Shown here one piece after another: positions 28,958-38,106 of a stretch of DNA of 64,000 nt. Below the pieces are notes generated by a model. That model was given only the letters and a program-made list of their open reading frames with translations. It was not told where the DNA came from and ran no database searches. A program made the position numbers and the translations under genes. This DNA is from Ferruginibacter sp. (GTDB lineage: Bacteria > Bacteroidota > Bacteroidia > Chitinophagales > Chitinophagaceae), in NCBI GenBank assembly GCA_019638525.1, contig JAHBTO010000003.1, positions 434,001 through 498,000 of the forward strand, in the 5' to 3' direction. How positions within the stretch are numbered: the stretch's first letter is position 1; every line of letters begins with the position of its first letter.

Positions 28958-31417
28958 ATGGCAAACAAAACAAAATCCGCAAAAAACGGGAGTAAACAAC
29001 CCGATAAGTTTAAACAGGAAAAAGAAGAAACTGTAGAGGTTAAAAAGTTGCTTAAAGATGAGCGCACACACAAAATTGCAGGTATTGGGCTATTGCTTTT
29101 AGCATTTTTACTTTTTATTGCTTTCACATCGTATTTATTTACCTGGCAAAAAGACCAAAGCCTGGTTAATGATGCCGGCTGGAACCTTTTAAAAACTAAC
29201 GACCTTAAAGTAGATAACCTGTTAGGTACTCTTGGCGCTTTTTTATCGCACCTGTTTATTTATAAAGGTTTTGGGGTAGCGTCTTATCTTTTTTGTACCA
29301 CATTTTTTGTATTTGGTATTAATCTTTTTTTTGGAAAAAAAGTTTTCCAGGTTTTTCGTAACATAAAATATTTAATTGTGGGGCTGCCTATTGTAAGCGT
29401 AAGTGCTGCAAGCATTTTTAAAGGCAACCCTTTTCCCTGGGGAGGCGCTGCCGGCGATATGATGAGAGACTGGCTATACAGTACCATTGGGCAGGTAGGT
29501 ACTGTAGCTGTTTTGCTGGTTGCCATACTTGCTTATGTGATATGGCGATTTAACCCATCATTTAAAATACCGGCAAAAAAATCGATAACTGCTGCTGCCG
29601 AAGATTTTGTACCAACTGCAGAAGAGTTATCAGAAAAACATGCATGGGATGCAAATGAAGATGAATCAAAAAAAAATTCATTAAAAGGTAACAGCACTAT
29701 GTTACAAACCACGCATGCAGAAAATACAACACCCTTACACAATATAAATTTGATTGAAAAAGAAGCAGATGAAAAAGTTGAACCGGTAGTTGTTGTACAA
29801 AAAGAAGAAGTTACTGCAAAGCTGATAACACCAAGCGATATGCCGCTTGAAATAAAATCAACTCCCGAAAAAAATGAGGACGAACCTGTGGTTGCCGAAA
29901 AACAACTATCAACAAAACCATACGACCCCGTACTTGATTTGCGTGATTATAAATACCCTGAACTTGACCTGTTAGAAAGCCATGGCATAGATAAGATTGT
30001 GCAGGATGCAGATGAACTGGAAAATAACAAAAACCAAATCATCAACACACTAAAAAATTACGATATACAAATACAAAAGATTTATGCAACCGTAGGGCCT
30101 ACTGTTACTTTATACGAAATTATACCTGCAGCGGGTGTGCGTATATCAAGAATTAAAAACCTGGAAGATGATATTGCACTGAGCCTTGCAGCGCTTGGCA
30201 TACGTATTATTGCTCCTATTCCCGGTAAAGGAACAATTGGAATTGAAGTACCCAATGCTAAAAAAAGCATGGTGAGTATGAAGACCTTGCTATCATCAGA
30301 AAAATTTCAGAAAAATAATTTTTCATTACCTATTGCCATCGGTAAAAAAATTGATAATGAAAACTTTATTGTTGACCTGGCCAGTATGCCGCATTTATTG
30401 ATGGCGGGGGCCACAGGGCAGGGAAAATCGGTTGGGCTAAATGCTATATTGGTTTCATTGCTGTACAAAAAACATCCATCGCAATTAAAATTTGTATTGG
30501 TTGATCCAAAAAAGGTGGAGTTGAGTATTTATAAAACCATCGAAAATCATTTTTTGGCAAAATTGCCCGGCGAAGAAGACGCCATCATTACCGATACTAA
30601 AAAAGTAGTGCATACCCTAAATGCCATGTGTATTGAGATGGATAACCGGTACGACCTGCTGAAAGAAGCCGGCTGCCGCAACATTAAAGAATACAACGAA
30701 AAATTTATAAGCCGTAAACTTAATCCCGAAAAAGGGCACCAGTATTTACCATTTATTGTTTTGGTTGTAGATGAATTTGCCGACCTGATAATGACTGCTG
30801 GCAAAGAAGTGGAAATGCCCATTGCCCGATTGGCACAGTTGGCAAGAGCTATAGGCATACATCTTATTATTGCTACGCAAAGGCCATCGGTAAATATTAT
30901 AACAGGAACCATTAAAGCCAACTTTCCGGCACGTATTGCATTTAAAGTGAGCAGTAAAATTGATAGCCGCACCATTTTAGATACAGGCGGTGCAGAACAA
31001 TTAATTGGTAAGGGCGATATGCTTATTAGCTATAATGGAAACATTGTTAGGTTACAATGTGCTTTTGTAGATACACCCGAAGTAGATAAGATTGTAGATT
31101 TTATTGCCGGACAGCGTGGATATCCACAACCTTTTCTTTTGCCTGAGTATATTGATGAAAAAGATATGGAAGGCAAAGATTTTGATTTGGGCGATAAAGA
31201 TCCTTTGTTTGAAGATGCTGCAAAATTGATTGTTGCCAGCCAGGTAGGTAGTACATCATTATTACAACGTAGGATGAAACTTGGTTATAACCGTGCCGGC
31301 AGGCTTATGGACCAATTAGAAGCCGCAGGCATTGTTGGGGCAAACCAGGGAAGTAAAGCTCGTGATGTTTTGATAAAAACCGAAGCCGACCTTCTACAAA
31401 TACTTAGTACTTTTTAG
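28958..31417 (+). CDS. ftsK: DNA translocase FtsK/SpoIIIE
   Basis: Septal DNA pump that clears chromosome ends at division. The 819-residue protein has four N-terminal membrane helices (about 40-185), an acidic linker (190-330), the alpha/beta motor with Walker A GATGQGKS (about 484-491) and Walker B LVVDEFADLI, and a C-terminal gamma DNA-binding winged helix (STSLLQRRMKLGYNRAGRL). The start is ATG at 28958; TTG codons just upstream fall in the promoter -7 element. It is divergent from the histidine kinase gene. Confidence 0.96.
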   Translation: MANKTKSAKNGSKQPDKFKQEKEETVEVKKLLKDERTHKIAGIGLLLLAFLLFIAFTSYLFTWQKDQSLVNDAGWNLLKTNDLKVDNLLGTLGAFLSHLFIYKGFGVASYLFCTTFFVFGINLFFGKKVFQVFRNIKYLIVGLPIVSVSAASIFKGNPFPWGGAAGDMMRDWLYSTIGQVGTVAVLLVAILAYVIWRFNPSFKIPAKKSITAAAEDFVPTAEELSEKHAWDANEDESKKNSLKGNSTMLQTTHAENTTPLHNINLIEKEADEKVEPVVVVQKEEVTAKLITPSDMPLEIKSTPEKNEDEPVVAEKQLSTKPYDPVLDLRDYKYPELDLLESHGIDKIVQDADELENNKNQIINTLKNYDIQIQKIYATVGPTVTLYEIIPAAGVRISRIKNLEDDIALSLAALGIRIIAPIPGKGTIGIEVPNAKKSMVSMKTLLSSEKFQKNNFSLPIAIGKKIDNENFIVDLASMPHLLMAGATGQGKSVGLNAILVSLLYKKHPSQLKFVLVDPKKVELSIYKTIENHFLAKLPGEEDAIITDTKKVVHTLNAMCIEMDNRYDLLKEAGCRNIKEYNEKFISRKLNPEKGHQYLPFIVLVVDEFADLIMTAGKEVEMPIARLAQLARAIGIHLIIATQRPSVNIITGTIKANFPARIAFKVSSKIDSRTILDTGGAEQLIGKGDMLISYNGNIVRLQCAFVDTPEVDKIVDFIAGQRGYPQPFLLPEYIDEKDMEGKDFDLGDKDPLFEDAAKLIVASQVGSTSLLQRRMKLGYNRAGRLMDQLEAAGIVGANQGSKARDVLIKTEADLLQILSTF

Positions 31418-31491
31418 ATGAAATAAGTTACTGCAAAAATAAAATACACTAACCTTGTATTGCCTGGTTTTCTTTAAACAACTTAAATCAC

Positions 31492-32070
31492 ATGTCTAAA
31501 TATCTTTTTATTGGCTTAGGAAATATTGGGGCAGAATATGCAAATACACGCCATAATATTGGCTTTGATGTGATAAATGCATTTGTGATGAAACATGGCG
31601 GCAGCTTTAAGGTTGACAGGCTTGCTTATGTAGCCGAAATAAAATATAAAGGCAGGCAGGTAGTGTGCATTTGCCCTACCACATTTATGAATTTAAGTGG
31701 CAGGGCATTTAAATACTGGTTAGATAAAACAAAAGTTCCTTTAGAAAATACACTAACAATTGTTGATGATTTGGCTTTGCCGCTTGATAAAATACGTTTA
31801 AGGGCCGGTGGATCGCCTGCCGGGCATAACGGCCTTAAAGATATACAGATGATATTGGGTACCGATGCTTATCCTAAACTTAGGTTTGGAATTGGCAATA
31901 ATTATCCAAAAGGTATGCAAGCCGATTTTGTATTAGGCAAATGGCAAAAAGCCGAAGAACCACAGGTACTTAAAAAAATTGAGTGCTGTATTGAAATAAT
32001 GGAAGCATTCATCACCATTGGTATAGATCAAACCATGTCGGCATACAATAATATTTCAATTAAAACATAG
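31492..32070 (+). CDS. pth: Peptidyl-tRNA hydrolase
   Basis: Releases tRNA from drop-off peptidyl-tRNAs. The 192 residues contain the family motifs IGLGNIGAEYANTRHNIGFD (catalytic His), PTTFMNLSG, the DDLALPL aspartate and GGSPAGHNGLKDI. Length is normal. It follows ftsK by 74 bp. Nothing unusual is seen. Confidence 0.97.
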   Translation: MSKYLFIGLGNIGAEYANTRHNIGFDVINAFVMKHGGSFKVDRLAYVAEIKYKGRQVVCICPTTFMNLSGRAFKYWLDKTKVPLENTLTIVDDLALPLDKIRLRAGGSPAGHNGLKDIQMILGTDAYPKLRFGIGNNYPKGMQADFVLGKWQKAEEPQVLKKIECCIEIMEAFITIGIDQTMSAYNNISIKT

Positions 32071-32156
32071 CAATAATAATTAAAATACAATTGGTTCTTT
32101 TTAGCTATTTATCTATATTCGTGCAGTAATCATTATACCTAAAAAAACAACCTGAT

Positions 32157-32768
32157 ATGAAGATCATTTGTGTGGGAAGAAACTATAAGGACCATGTTAA
32201 AGAGTTAAATAATGCCATTCCAGATGAGCCGGTTATTTTTATGAAGCCCAAAAGTGCATTATTACAAAGCCATACACCATTTTATTATCCCGAATTTACC
32301 AATGAACTGCATTACGAATGTGAATTGGTATTAAGAGTTTGCAAAAATGGTAAATATATACAGGAAAAACATGCTTCTAATTATTACGATGCCGTTACGG
32401 TTGGGATAGATTTTACAGCAAGAGACCTGCAGGATGATTTAAAAGCAAAAGGCCTACCCTGGGAAAAAGCAAAAGCATTTGATAATTCGGCAGTGGTGGG
32501 TAAGTTTATACCGCTTGCACCGGGCTTCAATAAAAAAAATATTCAATTTCACCTGTTGAAAAATAATGAAAAAGTGCAGGAAGCTAATTCGGCAGATATG
32601 ATTTTTAGTATTGATAAAGTGATTGAAAATATCTCAAAATATTTTTCATTGAATATAGGCGACCTTATATTTACCGGCACACCTGCCGGTGTTGGAGAGT
32701 GTGTAGTGGGCGATGTGATGGAAGGTTTTATTGATAAACAGAGCCTGTTTACCGTAGAAGTGAAATAA
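32157..32768 (+). CDS. Fumarylacetoacetate hydrolase family protein
   Basis: A 203-residue single-domain FAH protein. It shows the metal-site motifs HYECELVLR (Glu pair), GIDFTARDLQ and KAFDNSAVVG, and the C-terminal TGTPAGVG. Family members act on acylpyruvates or oxaloacetate (FAHD1-like decarboxylase or hydrolase); the size and motifs fit the acylpyruvase branch, but the substrate is not proven. A strong terminator follows at 32796-32828. Confidence 0.9.
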   Translation: MKIICVGRNYKDHVKELNNAIPDEPVIFMKPKSALLQSHTPFYYPEFTNELHYECELVLRVCKNGKYIQEKHASNYYDAVTVGIDFTARDLQDDLKAKGLPWEKAKAFDNSAVVGKFIPLAPGFNKKNIQFHLLKNNEKVQEANSADMIFSIDKVIENISKYFSLNIGDLIFTGTPAGVGECVVGDVMEGFIDKQSLFTVEVK

Positions 32769-32795
32769 ACAGATTTGTGTAAGATATTTCTTTTT

Positions 32796-32828
32796 ATCGC
32801 TGAAGATTAAAACTCAGCGATTTTTTTT
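32796..32828 (+). terminator. Terminator after the FAH-family gene
   Basis: Perfect 8 bp stem ATCGCTGA (32796-32803) / TCAGCGAT (32814-32821), followed by eight T. It ends the plus-strand unit before the E1 gene. Confidence 0.85.
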
Positions 32829-32833
32829 ATTTA

Positions 32834-32841
32834 TACCTTTG
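32834..32841 (+). promoter_or_regulatory. -7 promoter element of the E1 gene
   Basis: TACCTTTG matches TAnnTTTG and lies 37 bp before the ATG at 32879, right after the preceding terminator. Confidence 0.55.
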
Positions 32842-32878
32842 GCACTATTATCTTATCAGCTAGCATATTTATTGATAA

Positions 32879-34945
32879 ATGATTGAAACGGAAATTTTAT
32901 TAAAAGCCTATCGCCTGATGTGTAATGCAGGTGCAATGGCTAAAACATACGAGAGCAACAGGCAGATTTGTAAATATGTTCATTCAACAAGCCGTGGCCA
33001 CGAAGCTATACAATTGGCCACAGCATTTCATTTGCTTCCCTGCGATTATGTTAGCCCTTATTACCGTGATGAAAGTATTTTATTGGGAATGGGTTTTACC
33101 CCTTATGAGTTAATGCTTCAATTGCTTGCCAAAGGCAATGATATTTTTACCGGTGGCAGGGAATATTATGCTCATCCAAATTATAAGGGCGATGATAAGG
33201 CAAATATCATTCATCAAAGCAGCGCCACTGGTATGCAGGCGATACCAACAACAGGTATTGCACAAGGCATAAAATTTTTAGAAAAAATACAATCACCCAA
33301 ATTACACAAAGGCCCCCATGGCGAACTGCCCGTTGTAGTATGTTCTTTAGGCGATGCGTCGGTAACCGAAGGTGAGGTGAGCGAAGCATTCCAGTTTGCG
33401 GCCTTACACCAATTACCTGTTATTTATTTAATACAAGATAATGGATGGGGTATAAGTGTTACAGCCGGCGAAGCCCGTACATCCAATGCCAACGAAATGA
33501 TTAAAGGCATTAAAGGAATTAAACGCATCAGTATAGATGGCAGCGATTTTTTACAGAGTTACGATGTAATGAAAAATGTGATAGATGAAGTGCGTAAAGA
33601 AAGGTATCCTTTTCTTGTACACGCAAGGGTACCATTGCTGGGGCATCATACCAGCGGTGTACGAAAAGAATTTTACCGAACTGAAGAAGACCTTGCTTTA
33701 CATGCAGCAGATGATCCAAGGCCAAAACTTAGAAATAAATTATTGGAGCTTGGTATATCTGAAGATGCCTTGCTGGAAATAGAAACAGAAGCTGAAAAAG
33801 AGATAGCTCGTCATTTCCAGGGCGCTGTTGCAGCACCTGAACCTGAATCATCAACCGTTAGTGACTTTGTTTTTGTACCAACACCTGTTACCGAAGAATT
33901 TGGCGAAAGGGCGCCAGCCGGTAAAGAAAAAGTTTTAATGGTAGATGCAGCTTTGTTTGCCATTAGGGAAATAATGGAAGATTACCCCGAAGCGCTTTTG
34001 TACGGGCAGGATGTGGGCCGCAGGCTGGGCGGCGTTTTTAGAGAAGCAGCCACATTAGCCGAGCAATTTGGCGACCATCGTGTTTTTAATACAGCCATAC
34101 AGGAAGCATACATCATTGGTTCTACAGTTGGCATGAGCGCTGTTGGTTTAAAACCAATAGTGGAAGTACAGTTTGCCGATTATATTTATCCGGGGTTTAA
34201 CCAATTGGTAACCGAAATTTCAAAGAGTTGTTATTTAAGTTGCGGAAAATTTCCTGTGCAAACTTTAATTCGTGTGCCCATTGGCGCTTATGGAGGAGGC
34301 GGGCCTTATCACAGCGGTTGTGTTGAAAGTACTTTGCTTACTATTAAAGGGATAAAAGTTGTTTATCCTTCAAATGCAGCCGATATGAAAGGGTTGCTAA
34401 AGGCAGCCTTCCTTGATCCAAACCCGGTGGTGATGCTTGAGCACAAAGGTTTATATTGGAGTAAAGTGCCCGGCACCGAAGATGCAAAAAATACTGAACC
34501 TTCAAGAGATTATATCATCCCGCTGGGCAAAGCAAATATTGTGTTGCATGCCGATGAAGATTATATTGATAACGGCGAAACATGCTGCATCATCACCTAT
34601 GGCATGGGGGTATATTGGGCAAAAGAAGCGGCAAAAAATTATAACGGCAAAATTGAAATTGTTGACTTACGCAGCCTTTTTCCATTAGACGAAAAATTAG
34701 TTTTTAATACAGTTAAAAAACACGGAAAATGCCTGATAGTAACAGAAGAGCAGCAACATAATTCATTTGCCGAGGCGCTGGCAGGCCGTATATCAAAAGC
34801 CTGTTTCCGTTACCTGGATGCACCGGTAGAAGTGTTGGGGGCGCTTGATTTGCCAGCAGTGCCAATGAATATTGAACTGGAAAAAGCCATGCTGCCCAAT
34901 GCACACAAGGTTTCGCAAAGAATTGAACAACTTCTCAGGAATTAG
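32879..34945 (+). CDS. Fused alpha-beta 2-oxo acid dehydrogenase E1
   Basis: Thiamine-diphosphate enzyme that decarboxylates branched-chain 2-oxo acids (or pyruvate/acetoin-type substrates) and passes the acyl group to lipoyl-E2. The 688 residues join an alpha part (about 1-310; GDASVTEGEVSEAF and the DNGWGIS thiamine-binding segment) to a beta part (about 345-688; YGQDVGRRLGGVF, QFADYI, GGGPYHS). Separate alpha and beta genes are usual elsewhere, but this fused form is common in Bacteroidota. No E2 or E3 gene is adjacent. The substrate call is by family only. Confidence 0.88.
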   Translation: MIETEILLKAYRLMCNAGAMAKTYESNRQICKYVHSTSRGHEAIQLATAFHLLPCDYVSPYYRDESILLGMGFTPYELMLQLLAKGNDIFTGGREYYAHPNYKGDDKANIIHQSSATGMQAIPTTGIAQGIKFLEKIQSPKLHKGPHGELPVVVCSLGDASVTEGEVSEAFQFAALHQLPVIYLIQDNGWGISVTAGEARTSNANEMIKGIKGIKRISIDGSDFLQSYDVMKNVIDEVRKERYPFLVHARVPLLGHHTSGVRKEFYRTEEDLALHAADDPRPKLRNKLLELGISEDALLEIETEAEKEIARHFQGAVAAPEPESSTVSDFVFVPTPVTEEFGERAPAGKEKVLMVDAALFAIREIMEDYPEALLYGQDVGRRLGGVFREAATLAEQFGDHRVFNTAIQEAYIIGSTVGMSAVGLKPIVEVQFADYIYPGFNQLVTEISKSCYLSCGKFPVQTLIRVPIGAYGGGGPYHSGCVESTLLTIKGIKVVYPSNAADMKGLLKAAFLDPNPVVMLEHKGLYWSKVPGTEDAKNTEPSRDYIIPLGKANIVLHADEDYIDNGETCCIITYGMGVYWAKEAAKNYNGKIEIVDLRSLFPLDEKLVFNTVKKHGKCLIVTEEQQHNSFAEALAGRISKACFRYLDAPVEVLGALDLPAVPMNIELEKAMLPNAHKVSQRIEQLLRN

Positions 34946-34970
34946 CTGTCAAATTTTTATCCAAATCGCC

Positions 34971-34978
34971 TATATTTG
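34971..34978 (+). promoter_or_regulatory. -7 promoter element of the tRNA-Met gene
   Basis: TATATTTG matches TAnnTTTG, 20 bp before the mature tRNA 5' end. Confidence 0.65.
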
Positions 34979-34997
34979 CACCCCGTTAAACACATAG

Positions 34998-35071
34998 GTC
35001 GGGGTAGCTCAGCTGGTTAGAGCATCGGATTCATAACCCGAAGGTCGGCAGTTCAAGTCTGCTCCCCGATA
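34998..35071 (+). tRNA. tRNA-Met (anticodon CAT)
   Basis: A 74-base cloverleaf: acceptor GTCGGGG/CCCCGAT, D arm GCTC/GAGC, anticodon stem-loop with TTCATAA, T arm GGCAG-TTCAAGT-CTGCT, discriminator A. CCA is not encoded. The G1-T72 pair and the D arm fit elongator Met rather than initiator. The stem base 31-39 is A-C, as I recall for other Bacteroidota tRNA-Met genes. A promoter and a terminator flank it, so it is transcribed alone. Confidence 0.93.
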
Positions 35072-35077
35072 CTGTTA

Positions 35078-35104
35078 AAGCTCCTGTTTGGGAGCTTTTT
35101 TGTT
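35078..35104 (+). terminator. Terminator of the tRNA-Met gene
   Basis: Stem AGCTCC (35079-35084) / GGAGCT (35091-35096) followed by a T-run. It lies 7 bp after the tRNA. Confidence 0.8.
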
Positions 35105-35177
35105 TTTGTGTATATAGGTTTTATGGTTAAACCATTTTATCCTCTATTACATATCAAATATTTCAAAATGTCATACC

Positions 35178-35205
35178 AAAGTAAATAAAAGTATTTATTT
35201 ACTTT
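35178..35205. promoter_or_regulatory. 10-bp-arm palindrome upstream of the ric promoter
   Basis: Arms AAAGTAAATA (35178-35187) and TATTTACTTT (35196-35205) are perfect inverted repeats with an 8 bp spacer. The centre is 31.5 bp upstream of the -7 element at 35223, so a bound protein would overlap the -33 region. A candidate operator, possibly for one of the two Rrf2 regulators; this assignment is inference. Confidence 0.5.
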
Positions 35206-35222
35206 TATTAGTTTGTATTGTT

Positions 35223-35230
35223 TATCTTTG
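35223..35230 (+). promoter_or_regulatory. -7 promoter element of the ric operon
   Basis: TATCTTTG, a perfect TAnnTTTG match, 30 bp before the ric ATG. Confidence 0.65.
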
Positions 35231-35259
35231 CTCTATAATTAACAATTAAAATAAAGATC

Positions 35260-36225
35260 ATGAGTACTATGACAGAAAATATCCTCAATGTAACCTTACT
35301 TGAGCCAAAGCAGAAACACCCCACCATTTTTGTTCGTTTTGATGAACTGAACGAAGGAGAGAGTTTAACCATCCACAACGATCATGATCCCAAACCCCTG
35401 TACTACCAGTTACTTGGCGAAAGGGGAAATATTTTTGTGTGGGAATACCTGGAACAAGGGCCCGAATGGTGGAAAGTGAAAATATCTAAAAAAGTTACCG
35501 GCGAAAACGATGAAACTCTTGGACAAATTGCTGCAAAAGATTTACGCAAAGCCGAAATATTTAAGAAGTACGGACTTGATTTTTGTTGCGGCGGTAAAAA
35601 AACAGTGAAAGAAGCCTGTGCAGAAAAAGGATTAGATGTAACCAAAATTGAACAGGAATTACAGCAAGCCGATAAAGTAGTACATTCAAGGCCCATACCA
35701 TACAATGACTGGAGCCTTGATTTTTTAGCAGATTATATTGTAAACACCCATCACAGTTACGATAAAAAAACTTTGCCCGAATTAACAGGTTATGCAACCA
35801 AAGTGGCAAGTGTACATGGGCAGCAACATCCCGAGCTATATAAGATTAAAACTTTGGTGGATGAAATAAATGCTGAATTATCTGCACACATGATAAAAGA
35901 AGAGAAGATTTTATTTCCATACATCAAGGCCCTGGTATCGGCACAGTCAAATGAACAGGTTCCACAGGCAGCACATTTTGGTACAGTAAAAAATCCCATC
36001 AATATGATGGAGATGGAGCATGAGCTTGTTGGAAAAAATATGGAAGAGATAAGAGTTTTATCTAAAAATTATACAGTACCCGATGATGGTTGTGCATCAT
36101 ACAGCCTTTTGTTTAATATGCTTGATGAATTTGAAAACGATCTTCATTTGCACATACATCTCGAAAACAATATTCTTTTTCCTAAGGCGCTCGACCTGGA
36201 GAAAAAATTAAGTGAGAAAGCTTAG
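35260..36225 (+). CDS. ric: Di-iron Fe-S cluster repair protein (Ric/ScdA/YtfE) with N-terminal DUF2249
   Basis: Repairs Fe-S clusters damaged by nitric oxide or oxidants. The 321 residues are DUF2249 (about 15-80), the ScdA_N/DUF542 domain (about 87-135) with Cys109-Cys110 in DFCCGG, and a hemerythrin-like di-iron bundle (about 155-310) with His164/165, His190, His210, Glu214, His254 and a late HLHIHLENN segment. The DUF2249 fusion is an addition to the E. coli YtfE plan. It heads an operon of at least seven genes ending with an NsrR-like regulator, which fits a nitrosative stress role. Confidence 0.92.
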   Translation: MSTMTENILNVTLLEPKQKHPTIFVRFDELNEGESLTIHNDHDPKPLYYQLLGERGNIFVWEYLEQGPEWWKVKISKKVTGENDETLGQIAAKDLRKAEIFKKYGLDFCCGGKKTVKEACAEKGLDVTKIEQELQQADKVVHSRPIPYNDWSLDFLADYIVNTHHSYDKKTLPELTGYATKVASVHGQQHPELYKIKTLVDEINAELSAHMIKEEKILFPYIKALVSAQSNEQVPQAAHFGTVKNPINMMEMEHELVGKNMEEIRVLSKNYTVPDDGCASYSLLFNMLDEFENDLHLHIHLENNILFPKALDLEKKLSEKA

Positions 36226-36263
36226 TAACGAATTTAAAAATTGTACAAGTGAATTAACCTGTC

Positions 36264-36749
36264 ATGAAAGATTCCACATCACCCATCAAAAGAAGCCCGG
36301 CGCTCATACAGTTTTCAAGGGAGCATCATTTTGGCCTGTTATTGGGGTGGAAGATAAGGCATGGCATTAAAAAGAATATTTCTACAGAAAGGATAAATGC
36401 TTATACAATTTTTTTCTTTGAGAACGAGCTGGCAAAACATTTTAAAGAAGAAGAAAAAGACTTGTTTGTAAAACTTCCTGTTGATGACAATTTACGCAAA
36501 CAGGCATTTGATGAGCATGCATATATTTACCGGTTGGCTGATGAACTGAGAGAAAATAAGACGGATAAAAATTTGCTGTTAAAATTTGCCAATGTGCTGG
36601 ATAGCCATATTAGGTTTGAAGAAAGGACTTTGTTTAATCACATTCAACAGCTTTTATCAAATGAAGCATTAAAGCAATTGGAAGATAGCCATAGCAAAAG
36701 AAAATCTGATGTAGATGATAAATGGGATGATCATTTTTGGGAAAATTAG
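36264..36749 (+). CDS. Hemerythrin-domain protein
   Basis: A 161-residue helical bundle with hemerythrin-type ligands: FSREHHFG near residue 20, HFKEEEKDLF, DEHAYI and HIRFEERTLF. Such proteins bind O2 or NO or serve in iron handling. It lies 38 bp after ric. A sister protein is encoded at 54014-54448 in the nos operon. Function beyond the fold is inference. Confidence 0.85.
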   Translation: MKDSTSPIKRSPALIQFSREHHFGLLLGWKIRHGIKKNISTERINAYTIFFFENELAKHFKEEEKDLFVKLPVDDNLRKQAFDEHAYIYRLADELRENKTDKNLLLKFANVLDSHIRFEERTLFNHIQQLLSNEALKQLEDSHSKRKSDVDDKWDDHFWEN

Positions 36750-36782
36750 TAACCAGGGTTTATTTTGCTAAAAAAAATTAAA

Positions 36783-37256
36783 ATGCAACACACTAAGAAA
36801 ATAACATTCTATACAGTTGTACATATAATGGCTGTATTTTTTTTGATGGCTTGTAATCGGCTGGGTAATAATGATACAGATTCGCACAACCAACATACAA
36901 CATCCGAATTGCAGCAGGAAGCTGCGTCCAACCTGTCTTTAAATAACGGTGAAAAATGGAAAGCAGATTCAAGCACCAATAAAAATGTAACCGATTTGTA
37001 TAATGTAATTTCAGATGCTAACCCTGTAGTACCGGAAGATTTTATAAAAACCGGCAAAGCAATACAATCTACAATTGATAAGATGGTTAAAGAATGCAGG
37101 ATGAAGGGAGCAGAGCATGAAAACTTACATCATTGGCTTGAACCTTTGATGCAGATGAATAAGAAAATGGCGCTTGTTGCATCGGCCGATGATGGGAAAG
37201 AGTTGTTTGGTAAGTTGAGAAAACACATTGAAAAGTACAGTGAGTATTTTGAATAA
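36783..37256 (+). CDS. Unrecognised lipoprotein in the ric operon
   Basis: A 157-residue protein starting at ATG 36783 (an upstream TTG is less likely). The signal ends in lipobox FLMAC. The mature part is polar, then a helical region of about 100 residues with EHENLHHWLEPLMQM, a His/Met/Glu-rich patch that could bind metal. I do not recognise the family. Its place between hemerythrin and DUF2249 genes suggests a link to nitrosative or metal stress. Confidence 0.7.
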   Translation: MQHTKKITFYTVVHIMAVFFLMACNRLGNNDTDSHNQHTTSELQQEAASNLSLNNGEKWKADSSTNKNVTDLYNVISDANPVVPEDFIKTGKAIQSTIDKMVKECRMKGAEHENLHHWLEPLMQMNKKMALVASADDGKELFGKLRKHIEKYSEYFE

Positions 37257-37292
37257 CCGTTATTAGGTAGCCGGTTGTGTAAAAAAATTGCA

Positions 37293-38105
37293 ATGACAAA
37301 AACAATTAATGCTGATACAAAAATAGCAACACTGTTAAAGGAAAATCCGGCAGCGTTAGATGCCATCATCAGCATATCTCCCAAATTCAACAAGCTGCGT
37401 AATCCACTTTTACGTAAATTAATGGCTTCCCGTACTTCTATCAGTATGGCAAGTAAAGTAGGTGGCTGTACGGTAAACGATTTTTTTAATAAGCTGGAGC
37501 CATTGGGTTTTTTAATAGACAGGAATGTAAAAACTACAGATAGTGCCGCTCAAAAACAAACTCCGGCATTTATGCAAAAAATTTCGGAAACCGATATTGT
37601 AGAGTTGGATGTACGTGCCCAAATTGAAACCGGGAAAGATCCGCTTAACCTTATTATGAAAGCAGTGAAACAATTAAAACCGGGGCAGTTATTTAAATTA
37701 ATTAACAGTTTTGAACCTGTACCGCTTATGTTGTTATTAGAAAAACAAGGATTTGAATCATATGCCGAAACAATTGATGACAACCTTGTTTATACATTTT
37801 TTCATAAAAGCATGGCTGCGCCTGTAAAAGAAACTGATTTAAATGGTGCAAGTGAGGGATGGGATGAAATGATGCAACAGTTCGATGACAAGATGGAAAC
37901 AGTTGATGTACGGCAACTTGAAATGCCTTTACCTATGCTTACTATTTTAGATGCATTGGATAAATTACCTGCTGATAAAGCTTTGTATGTGATTCATAAA
38001 AGGATACCTGTTTTTCTTTTACCCGAATTAACCGAACGTAAATTTGATTACCGGGTAAAAGAAGTAGGTGATGGGGAAGTGTATCTTTTAATTTTCAGGA
38101 AATAA
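37293..38105 (+). CDS. DUF1858-DUF2249-DUF2249 protein
   Basis: A 270-residue soluble protein starting at ATG 37293; the frame also opens at a TTG 18 bp upstream. Residues about 1-70 resemble DUF1858 (also found in Ric-like proteins), about 95-170 a DUF2249 domain (LDVRAQIETGKDPL), and about 195-270 a second DUF2249 domain (VDVRQLEMPLPM). DUF2249 has a TusA-like fold and recurs in denitrification gene groups. It ends one base before the next gene starts, so translation is coupled. Biochemical role unknown. Confidence 0.8.
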   Translation: MTKTINADTKIATLLKENPAALDAIISISPKFNKLRNPLLRKLMASRTSISMASKVGGCTVNDFFNKLEPLGFLIDRNVKTTDSAAQKQTPAFMQKISETDIVELDVRAQIETGKDPLNLIMKAVKQLKPGQLFKLINSFEPVPLMLLLEKQGFESYAETIDDNLVYTFFHKSMAAPVKETDLNGASEGWDEMMQQFDDKMETVDVRQLEMPLPMLTILDALDKLPADKALYVIHKRIPVFLLPELTERKFDYRVKEVGDGEVYLLIFRK

Positions 38106-38106
38106 A

